This document shows, piece after piece, positions 15,551 to 23,346 of a stretch of DNA of 64,000 bases (the first letter of the stretch is position 1; each line of letters begins with the position of its first letter). Source of the DNA: an uncultured Bacteroidales bacterium (lineage in GTDB: Bacteria > Bacteroidota > Bacteroidia > Bacteroidales > Paludibacteraceae). Location: assembly GCA_900316845.1 (NCBI GenBank), contig ONEG01000014.1, positions 56,878 through 120,877 on the forward strand, written 5' to 3'. The notes under the pieces are model-generated. The model saw only the letters and a program-made list of their open reading frames with translations. It had not been told where the DNA came from and ran no database searches. Position numbers and translations under genes: made by a program.

Positions 15551-15649
15551 TTTTCGTTAAAAAATGAAGATTTTTTTGCCCCCTATTGATGCGCCCTGAG
15601 AGGGTGTTTTTTTCAAAATGTCGATTTTCGTTAAAAAATGAAAATTTTT
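15551..15649. repeat. pair of 25-bp direct repeats in a gene-free stretch
   Basis: The stretch 15442-15659 has no convincing gene. It holds two near-identical A/T-rich copies (15551-15575 and 15625-15649; core TTTTCGTTAAAAAATGAA) 74 bp apart. Confidence 0.65.
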
Positions 15650-15659
15650 GAATTTTAAT

Positions 15660-15694
15660 CACACGGGCGGCTCAACGAATGAGTCGCCCGTGTG
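15660..15694. terminator. strong hairpin next to the ATPase relic
   Basis: 15-bp stem (15660-15674 with 15680-15694, one G-U pair) with loop ACGAA; inner part GGGCGGCTCA/TGAGTCGCCC. It lies just after the stop of the minus-strand ATPase fragment and is presumably its old terminator. Confidence 0.7.
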
Positions 15695-15702
15695 TATTAT
15701 GC

Positions 15703-15993
15703 CTATAAACCTTTTTGCAAGAATTGGAACAGACCGATGTACGTTATCCCATTTTCATCCGTCCAGGGAGCTATGTCATCGCCCACGATAACCACCTTCC
15801 GAAAACTGTCATCTATCCGTTTCAGAGATTGCAGTTCCTGCTCGCGCTTGACATCATCGTCTATCCGGTATGCCGATTGAATGTAATACTTCTCCTGACC
15901 GTTCATGGCAATAAAATCCACTTCATACTGCGTTTGTTGCTGTTTGCCATCTTTCATCTCACGCACTTCCACAACACCCACATCTACCAGATT
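15703..15993 (-). pseudogene. C-terminal fragment of an AAA/DUF4143 ATPase gene
   Basis: The open stretch encodes only about 96 residues, preceded in frame by a stop at 15994. DVGVVEVREMKDG, YEVDFIAMNGQEKYYIQSAY, KREQELQSL and FRKVVIVGDD match the DUF4143 end of the ATPases of which an intact but not closely similar example lies at 61337. The AAA part (roughly 300 residues) is missing. What follows upstream is directly the dyad-repeat region, so the gene body was deleted between promoter region and 3' end. Confidence 0.75.
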
Positions 15994-16006
15994 TTAAATT
16001 ACGCAA

Positions 16007-16099
16007 ATATTTATCCGTATTTTGGCGCAAATTTGCACTAAATTGTGGTTTTGTGTGATATTTATCCGTATTTTGGTGCAAATTTGCACTAAGATACGG
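16007..16099. repeat. two 35-bp direct repeats, the second forming a 34-bp palindrome
   Basis: Copies at 16007-16041 and 16058-16092 (51 bp apart) differ at one base. The second copy together with flanking bases makes an imperfect palindrome at 16066-16099 (arms begin CCGTAT and end ATACGG, centre GTGCAAATTTGCAC; 15 of 17 positions match). It lies directly upstream of the ATPase relic, where an operator would be expected. Confidence 0.85.
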
Positions 16100-16114
16100 T
16101 TAGATAGCATACTT

Positions 16115-16250
16115 ATCCTCCACGGGTAGAAGGTCTATAATGCGCAAGGCGCGTTGGTGAAGTAAATTTAAAATAAATTTACGAAAAATTGCAAAAAGTG
16201 GCATACACTCTTGTGTATGTCATTTTTTTTTAGTAATTTTGCAGCGCAAA
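16115..16250 (+). repeat. direct repeat copy 1: relic adhesin 3' end + terminator + promoter
   Basis: It matches 22648-22784 over about 136 bp with only a few differences. In the frame of copy 2 it reads ILHG-stop-KVYNAQGALVK-stop, a decayed copy of the tail of the downstream adhesin gene. Next come the hairpin GCATACAC/GTGTATGT with a T9 tract (16201-16230), and a promoter with CTTG (16210-16213), 20 bp, TAATTTTG (16234-16241). The -33 box lies inside the terminator hairpin. It drives the second adhesin gene. Confidence 0.85.
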
Positions 16251-16278
16251 ATGAGATATAACTAAAATCAATAATATT

Positions 16279-19200
16279 ATGAGAAAACTTTTTACCCTTT
16301 TGCTCGCTGTAGCAGCCAGCGTAGGAATTAGTGCGAATGACTATGGTACATGTGGGCCTGATTTACGCTGGACCTATGATTCACAGACTCATGAACTTGT
16401 TATAGGAGGTTCCGGCCCTATGTATGATTATTCCTATCACGGCGCCCCTTGGTCTCCATATCGGGAAGATATTACTTCGGTGTCATTTGTAGAAGATGTC
16501 TCGATTCCGAATTTTCCATTCGTAGCTTCTACCGAGGGTGCAGTAACTCTAGTATGGAACATAGCAAATATAGACGAGATGTGCGATGAAGTTGGCTACG
16601 TATTCGCAGGTAACTACAACGACTGGAATACCACTGATGTAGAGGCAATGGCTCATTTTGAACCTATTCCAGGTCACATTGGGTGGTTTAAAGCAGTTAT
16701 TCCTCAGGTAGATGGTGTTGATCACCTTGAGGGGAAACTCTGCGCACTGCAGAAAGATGGTACTTTCAACAGCTTTTGGGAAAACCAATGGATCGGTACA
16801 GAGGATCATCCGTGCGAGATCATCAGCGGTTCTGCTGAACTTCAGACAGAGTATGAGGTTGAAACCCGCCTCGTTTGCGCTGCTGATGCTGACGTTGTTT
16901 ATGTGAAATCGTATGCCTTCAAGACCAACCCTTGCGTTGACGCAGTGTACGATCAAGTTACCTTCAACCTGACCGTTGAGGTTCCTGTTGCAGATGGTGG
17001 TACTGTTTACATCGTAGGTGATGCATTTGAGAAATCCTGGGATCAGACTGCATACCCGATGACGGGTTCCGGCAGCAACTGGACGATCACTCTTCCGGCA
17101 ATCGTAGGTAAAACGTACATGTTCTGCGTAAACGCTGACTGGGCTAACGCCCAGATGGCTTATGACGAGGAAAAAGCCTGTGTGAAAAGAGCAGAAAACA
17201 TGAAAGTTGACTTCACAACGATGGAGCCGACCGTTTATGGTTTCATGAACTTCGGTCTTACTGTGGATCAGGTTTGTCAGGAAGAAACTATTGAAGGCGT
17301 TATGTTCATCAAGTGCGCCGGTAATGGGTGGATTTGGACGCAAATGACCGTTGATCCTGAGGACAATACCAAATTTACGTATGAGTCTACTGTTGCTGAT
17401 GCAGATCATGTAGGTGCTAACATCGGTGTTACTAATGCAGCTGAAGGTCAATGGTATGACCTTGGTACAGCAGAGGCTAATGGTCTTGCAGAAGGTGATG
17501 CTGTCGTTTATACCTTTGTTTCTACAGTAGGCGCAACCGGTAATCTCTCTGTAGTAAAGAAGGTTAACACAGGATATGACGCTTCTATAAGAAATAAAAA
17601 AACAGAGTCCGCGACACCTCAGATAACGTCAATTGGTGCATATGCTTTCTCTGGTTGCAGCGGTTTGAGCTCTATGGCGATTCCCAATGGTGTCACAAGC
17701 ATTGGGGATGGCGCTTTCGACGGTTGCCGTAATCTTAATACAATTACCAATTATGCCACTATCCCACAACCCCTTGATCCAGATGGCATCTCTGTATTTG
17801 GAGGCGTTCCTCTTACATGCACCCTTTATGTTCCGGCAGAAAGTGTTGCCTCATATCAGGCAGCGGATGTGTGGAAAGATTTTGAAAATATATTGGCGAT
17901 AGAGGAGTCTGGAGAAGCTGAAGTACTTTCTATTGCAGAAGCAATTCAAATTGGTATGGCTCTTGACTCGATGGCTACTTCCGCAGAAACATACACAATA
18001 GAAGGTTATGTTATTAATGCAGGTACTTTTTACGCGGGAACTAAATATCAAAACTGGTATATGGCGGATGATCAGGAAACGGCTTTTTCTGGTTTCCAGG
18101 CATATAAGTGCTATCCGATAGATGGCATAGATACAGTAGAAGTACGTAATGGCTCCAAAGTAAGGATGACAGGTCATTTGCAAAAATACTACGATCGACA
18201 AAAGGCTCTCTACGTTGTAGAAATGACATATACCCCAGCAATTATACTCTCTAAACCGCAGATTGACACCATTACAGTAGCAGAAGCACTTGCGTTGGGC
18301 GCTGAATTGGAGGATAATGCATCGACAGGCAAGCAATATGCGATCCGAGGCTATGTATCTTCCGTTAGTCAATATTATGAGCAATTGGGCGATCAGGATT
18401 TCTATATAGCGGACGATCCCAATAGTACTGCAAATACTAATGCAGCGGGAGGATTTTACGTATATCGCGGTGTCCCAAGTACAGGAACTGCGGTTAATAA
18501 AGGGGATTTAGTAGAGTTAACATGTGCTATTCGTAAATATGTACCAGCGAGTGGCACAAAGATTAATATTGAAAATTCTGAATTTCCAATATCGGTTACG
18601 GTTCTTCAAACTGCTTCTGATACTTGCATCGTCGCCTCCGGCACATGCGGCAACCGTCTTACATGGGAACTTTCGTGCGATAGTGTGCTGACTATTAGCG
18701 GAACAGGTGCGATGACAAGTTACTCATCGGATACTATTGTTCCATGGTCTTCTTATAGAACCTCTATTGCTTCAGTGGTTGTCGGAGATGGAATAACCAG
18801 AATCGCTAATTATTCCTTCCAAGCATGCGAAAATCTAAGGTCTGTTACCCTTCCGACTAGTGTAACGGAAATTAGAGACTTTTCATTTAGCGGTTGTTCG
18901 AGTTTGATTTCCATTGAGATACCTAATAGTGTAACAAGAATAAGAAGCAATGCTTTCTGGGATTGTGATGCGTTGACTTCTATTGCCATACCTTATAGTG
19001 TCACAAATATACAAGACCAAGCTTTTCGTGGGTGTAATAGTCTGAATTCTATTAACGTTGATTCAGAGAACCCCAACTACACATCTGTTGATGGGGTGTT
19101 GTTTAACAAAGAGGCGACAGAATTAATTCAATACCCCGCAGGCAAAAATAACACATCATATTCTATTCCCAATAGTGTCACAAGTATTGGAGCATATGCT

Positions 19201-22200
19201 TTCTATGATTGTAACAATTTAACATCTGTTGAGATACCCAATAGCGTTACATTAATTGGATGGGGTGCCTTTTGTGGATGTGAAGGTTTGACCTCTATTA
19301 CTGTTCCCAATACTGTCACGAGTATTGGAACAACGGCTTTTAGTTATTGCTACAATTTGACTACGGTGACACTCCCAGATAGTATCACCAGTATTAGTAT
19401 GGCACTTTTTGAATCTAGTAATCGCTTGACTTCCGTAATAATTCCAGATGGCGTTACAAGCATCGGATACCAAGCTTTTCTTGCATGCTCCGGTTTAACC
19501 TCTATTACTATTCCCAATAGTGTTATAAGTATTGAGAATTATGCTTTCTATGGGTGTCGCAATTTGACAGCAATTACGAATTATGCAATCACCCCACAAA
19601 CAATAAATACAGAGGTATTTAGTAATTTCAACAAATCCACTTGCACCCTCTATGTCCCGGCGGAAAGTGTAGATGCTTACAAAGCAGCGGATGTGTGGAA
19701 AGATTTCTACAATATCCTGCCGATAGGCGGAGGTGATACCCCTTCTCCAGAAGAAAGGACAGGTCAATCGACCGAAGGAAAAGATTTCTGGGTGACGTTC
19801 ATGCAGGCAGACCAAGATCCGAATAATGACCTTGTGTTGTCGCTCTCTATCTCTTCTCGCGAGGACTGCCAAGTAATGATCGCCAATCCGTACACAGGCT
19901 ATATGGAGACCGTAAATGTCTCGGCAGACCAACCGCAAAAGGTGGAATTATACTCCGGCAATGTGTTACGTGACAACGCACGTTCAACGATGGCGCAAAG
20001 CAGTAAAGTGTGCTATGCGGTCAATTCGGAGGTAGCCGATACGTGTGCGTTGCATATTATGGCAACGAGTGACATCTCGCTCTTTGCCACCAACTACAAA
20101 CGCGCTACTTTTGATGCAACAAATGTGCTGCCGACTGCTCTTCTGGGTGATGAATACTTCATCCAGACCTATACGCCATCTGACCATGCTGGAGTAAGCT
20201 CAAGTCAAGGTTCGCATTTCGCGATTATTGCTACGGAAGATAACACCATCGTGGATTATTGCCCGACCGTTCCGACTCAATCCATTAACGACTCCATTAA
20301 TGCAGCCCAAACCAAAAAGGACTTTATGGGTGAAGATGCTCTAACAGAGCGGGACAAATACTGGCTCAACTACACGATAGGCGATACTTTGCACACTCCG
20401 GTATTGATGGCAGGTCAAGTGTTCTACGTATGGACAGGGAAGAAAGACGGAGAAACAGGTGATCTCTCCGGAACGTATGTCAAAGCGCGTAATGGCAAGC
20501 GCATTGCTGTATTCCAAGGCAATCCGCATACCAATATCCCTTATCAGGTAAAACAACGTGACCAACTCTACTCGCAAGCTATGCCTGTGCAGAGTTGGGG
20601 AAGTACCTTTGCACTGACGGCTTCCGCAGAGCGTCCGAGTGATATTATCCGCGTGATGGCGTTGTATGATGGTACAGAGGTTCGCATCAACGGAGAAACG
20701 GTGCATACCTTTGATTTTACAGTAGATACCAAACATTTCTGGGAGTTTGAGATCGGTCCATCCGGCACGTATGCACAGGATGGAAGTTGTATGCTGACCA
20801 CTTCTCAGCCCGTAGCGGTACACTTGTTCTTGACTTCGCAACGATACAAAGGTAGTAGCAGTAGCAATGGAGACCCTGCGATGCTATGGGTAAGCCCGAT
20901 AGAGCAGCAGATGGAGCAAGTGAATTTTGTGACGAACGACAGCAGAAATGGAACGATTAGCAATTATTTGAATGTCGTTACAGACCGCCCCAATTCGATG
21001 ACATTGGATAATATCTCTATTGCATCGTACTTCAGTCCCGTAAGCGGCTCCAATACGTATCATTATGCGCAGATCGCATTAGGTAGTACTGCCACTGCTC
21101 ATACATTAAAATGCAATGGCGGGCGGTTTAATGCACATGTGTATGGATTTACCAGCAATGAGTCTTACGGCTATTCAGTAGGCGGTTTCATAGAGGATCT
21201 CACCCCTTATATATACATCAATGGAGAGCAAATTACTTCTTATACTGACAACGACCTATGTGTTCGTGATACACTCCTTATGGACATCACGACCTCATTC
21301 TATTATCAATCCATGAAATTGGATTTCGGCGATGGGACAGTAGTGTACGCAACCGATGAAGAAGGAATTCATGCAAGACATGCATATGATGCTCCGGGTG
21401 TGTATCATGCGAATGTGGTTGTTGCGTCTAATAACAACAGATTGGACAACATTTCGATCCGTATCTTTGCAGGCCCGTTAAGTTTAACGTATGAGCCGTT
21501 AAACGATATCTATGTGGGTGACAGTATATTCTATATCTACTACCACAGTCCTATTCAGGAGATGCAGATAGACGAGGATTTCACGATAGATAGAAGCTTC
21601 AATGACGCAGCGCTACAAGACGGTTTCGTTCATTATACTACCAGACTCAATAGATCGTTCTTTGGTGTTCGTATTCCGGAAGGAGCACGCGTCGGAGTGG
21701 AGTATGCTTTTAACGTGGACATCCATACACCATGCGGAGATTATACAGCCACTATTCCTTTTGTCTTGAAAGCGCGCAGAACGGGTAGTTGCGGTGATAA
21801 CCTGGCACTCACATGGACCTATGATCCCGAGACAAAGACACTGACAATCACCGGAGACGGCGCCTTGAACAGCAATTATACCTTCGGTACGGAGGCTCCG
21901 GTAGAGATGGAACAGCTGATCATCGCAGAAGGAGTGACATCTATCGGCGCGAATGCATTCAGTAATATGAGTACGCTTCAGACGATGCAACTTCCGGCTT
22001 CGCTGAAGACTATCGGCGCGAGTGCTTTTGAGAATGACATCAATCTGACGGCTATCTACAACTACCGCGAGCGTCCGTGTCTGGTAGATGCTACCGCTTT
22101 CAATGGCGTGAATAAGTTTGACTGTACGTTGTATGTATTGGAGGGCTCGGTAGATATGTATAAATCCTCCATATCCGACTGGAAAGATTTCTACTTCATC

Positions 22201-22698
22201 TTACCGATCGGCACGACCGAAGTGACAGAACCTGTCTCAGACGTGACCGTAGAGCCGCATGACAATTCCGCTACTGTAACATGGCCTACCACGGAAAACG
22301 CAGTGACCTATACTATAGAGATTTCGAAAGACGGAGTGGTGTTCTGTCGTTTGATCTTTAATGCGTATGGACAACTGATAGGTATAGCCTTTGCTCCTGG
22401 TCGTGAAGGAGTGCATCATGCGATGGCTGCTACGATGACTACAGGTGGTATGCAGTTTACCGTAACCGGCCTAAATAGTAATACGAACTATAGTTACACG
22501 GTTGTTGTTAAAGATGAGAGCGAAGAGACCATCTCTTCGTATGCCGGCGAATTCACGACAACCGGTGAAGATACTCCTACTGGAGTTGAGGGTATTCAGC
22601 CGTCAGAAGTCAGCTATCGGAAGCTCCTCCGCAACGGTCAGATCTTCATCCTCCGCGGGGACAAGGTATATAATGCGCAAGGCGCGTTGGTGAAGTAA
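16279..22698 (+). CDS. giant BspA-type LRR surface protein with inserted domains and C-terminal sorting tail
   Basis: 2139 aa; signal peptide MRKLFTLLLAVAASVGISA. The first LRR module starts (GTCGPDLRWTYD) but after about residue 85 is replaced by ~350 residues of three beta-sandwich-like segments (for example TVYIVGDAFEKSWDQTAYPM). LRR_5 repeats resume at about 445. Two copies of an OB-fold-like domain (YTIEGYVINAG, YAIRGYVSSVS; about 550-780) follow, then a longer LRR_5 array (about 785-1145). An IgGFc-binding-like region (KDFWVTF near 1168) runs to about 1640, then a PKD domain (LDFGDGTVVYAT), another LRR module (TGSCGDNLALTWTYD), an fn3-like domain and tail ILRGDKVYNAQGALVK. Probably an exported adhesin. 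The LRR tract is more AT-rich than the rest. Confidence 0.87.
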   Translation: MRKLFTLLLAVAASVGISANDYGTCGPDLRWTYDSQTHELVIGGSGPMYDYSYHGAPWSPYREDITSVSFVEDVSIPNFPFVASTEGAVTLVWNIANIDEMCDEVGYVFAGNYNDWNTTDVEAMAHFEPIPGHIGWFKAVIPQVDGVDHLEGKLCALQKDGTFNSFWENQWIGTEDHPCEIISGSAELQTEYEVETRLVCAADADVVYVKSYAFKTNPCVDAVYDQVTFNLTVEVPVADGGTVYIVGDAFEKSWDQTAYPMTGSGSNWTITLPAIVGKTYMFCVNADWANAQMAYDEEKACVKRAENMKVDFTTMEPTVYGFMNFGLTVDQVCQEETIEGVMFIKCAGNGWIWTQMTVDPEDNTKFTYESTVADADHVGANIGVTNAAEGQWYDLGTAEANGLAEGDAVVYTFVSTVGATGNLSVVKKVNTGYDASIRNKKTESATPQITSIGAYAFSGCSGLSSMAIPNGVTSIGDGAFDGCRNLNTITNYATIPQPLDPDGISVFGGVPLTCTLYVPAESVASYQAADVWKDFENILAIEESGEAEVLSIAEAIQIGMALDSMATSAETYTIEGYVINAGTFYAGTKYQNWYMADDQETAFSGFQAYKCYPIDGIDTVEVRNGSKVRMTGHLQKYYDRQKALYVVEMTYTPAIILSKPQIDTITVAEALALGAELEDNASTGKQYAIRGYVSSVSQYYEQLGDQDFYIADDPNSTANTNAAGGFYVYRGVPSTGTAVNKGDLVELTCAIRKYVPASGTKINIENSEFPISVTVLQTASDTCIVASGTCGNRLTWELSCDSVLTISGTGAMTSYSSDTIVPWSSYRTSIASVVVGDGITRIANYSFQACENLRSVTLPTSVTEIRDFSFSGCSSLISIEIPNSVTRIRSNAFWDCDALTSIAIPYSVTNIQDQAFRGCNSLNSINVDSENPNYTSVDGVLFNKEATELIQYPAGKNNTSYSIPNSVTSIGAYAFYDCNNLTSVEIPNSVTLIGWGAFCGCEGLTSITVPNTVTSIGTTAFSYCYNLTTVTLPDSITSISMALFESSNRLTSVIIPDGVTSIGYQAFLACSGLTSITIPNSVISIENYAFYGCRNLTAITNYAITPQTINTEVFSNFNKSTCTLYVPAESVDAYKAADVWKDFYNILPIGGGDTPSPEERTGQSTEGKDFWVTFMQADQDPNNDLVLSLSISSREDCQVMIANPYTGYMETVNVSADQPQKVELYSGNVLRDNARSTMAQSSKVCYAVNSEVADTCALHIMATSDISLFATNYKRATFDATNVLPTALLGDEYFIQTYTPSDHAGVSSSQGSHFAIIATEDNTIVDYCPTVPTQSINDSINAAQTKKDFMGEDALTERDKYWLNYTIGDTLHTPVLMAGQVFYVWTGKKDGETGDLSGTYVKARNGKRIAVFQGNPHTNIPYQVKQRDQLYSQAMPVQSWGSTFALTASAERPSDIIRVMALYDGTEVRINGETVHTFDFTVDTKHFWEFEIGPSGTYAQDGSCMLTTSQPVAVHLFLTSQRYKGSSSSNGDPAMLWVSPIEQQMEQVNFVTNDSRNGTISNYLNVVTDRPNSMTLDNISIASYFSPVSGSNTYHYAQIALGSTATAHTLKCNGGRFNAHVYGFTSNESYGYSVGGFIEDLTPYIYINGEQITSYTDNDLCVRDTLLMDITTSFYYQSMKLDFGDGTVVYATDEEGIHARHAYDAPGVYHANVVVASNNNRLDNISIRIFAGPLSLTYEPLNDIYVGDSIFYIYYHSPIQEMQIDEDFTIDRSFNDAALQDGFVHYTTRLNRSFFGVRIPEGARVGVEYAFNVDIHTPCGDYTATIPFVLKARRTGSCGDNLALTWTYDPETKTLTITGDGALNSNYTFGTEAPVEMEQLIIAEGVTSIGANAFSNMSTLQTMQLPASLKTIGASAFENDINLTAIYNYRERPCLVDATAFNGVNKFDCTLYVLEGSVDMYKSSISDWKDFYFILPIGTTEVTEPVSDVTVEPHDNSATVTWPTTENAVTYTIEISKDGVVFCRLIFNAYGQLIGIAFAPGREGVHHAMAATMTTGGMQFTVTGLNSNTNYSYTVVVKDESEETISSYAGEFTTTGEDTPTGVEGIQPSEVSYRKLLRNGQIFILRGDKVYNAQGALVK

Positions 22699-22784
22699 AT
22701 TAAATGTAAATTTACGAAAAATTGCAAAAAGTGGCATACACTCTTGTGTATGTCATTTTTTTTTAGTAATTTTGCAGCCGCAAA
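22648..22784 (+). repeat. direct repeat copy 2: adhesin 3' end + terminator + promoter
   Basis: It contains the true last codons and stop of the second adhesin gene, the same T-tailed hairpin, and a promoter (CTTG 22743-22746, 20 bp, TAATTTTG 22767-22774) that now serves the YhcH-family gene. Homologous recombination with copy 1 would delete or multiply the 6.5 kb between them. Confidence 0.85.
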
Positions 22785-22837
22785 TAATAACGAGTGAAAG
22801 AATAAATGAAATAGAACTAAATTAAATCTTAAATAAT

Positions 22838-23290
22838 ATGATACTGGACAAATTAGAGAACGCCGACAGGTACTTCGATTGCGTACCGGGCTTCGAACAA
22901 TTCATGAAATTCTACAACGAAAACGACTTGGAAGAGATGCCGGCGTGCAAGATTTTCCTGGACGGCAAGAACCTCTTCGTGAACATCAATGATTTCAAGG
23001 GCAAAGAGGAGTCCAAATGCCGCATGGAGGCACACCGCGACTACCTGGATATCCAGATTCCGCTGGGCGACGACGAGGAGATGGGATGGAAAGCGCAGGT
23101 CGATTGCCAGGATGTGACGCAGGAGTACGACGAGGGTAAGGACGTAGAGTTCTACGGCGACAAGGCTACCGCTAAATTCACTGTGCCGGCAGGACATTTC
23201 GCAGTCTTCTTCCCCGAAGATGCTCACCAGCCCGGTATCGCTCCGGGAAAAGAGTACCGGAAGCTCATCGTCAAGGCGAGAGTGGATTAA
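22838..23290 (+). CDS. YhcH/YjgK/YiaL (DUF386) family protein
   Basis: 150 aa cupin-like cytoplasmic protein. AHRDYLDIQIPLGDDEEMGW and the C-terminal FFPEDAHQPGIAPG with conserved His and acidic metal ligands are family hallmarks. Members (EbgC, NanQ) act on sugar anomers or sialic acid; the substrate here is unknown. Transcribed from the promoter in repeat copy 2 and followed at 56 bp by glgB. Confidence 0.93.
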   Translation: MILDKLENADRYFDCVPGFEQFMKFYNENDLEEMPACKIFLDGKNLFVNINDFKGKEESKCRMEAHRDYLDIQIPLGDDEEMGWKAQVDCQDVTQEYDEGKDVEFYGDKATAKFTVPAGHFAVFFPEDAHQPGIAPGKEYRKLIVKARVD

Positions 23291-23346
23291 AAAGACCGCC
23301 TTCGGCTGACAGAGTACAGAAGAAAACCATTAAAAACACACATATT

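Noticed and set aside
15384-15662. 92-codon minus-strand frame before the island
   Set aside because: Its Phe/Lys/Asn-rich content comes from two A/T-rich direct repeats, and the consensus island promoter lies inside it.
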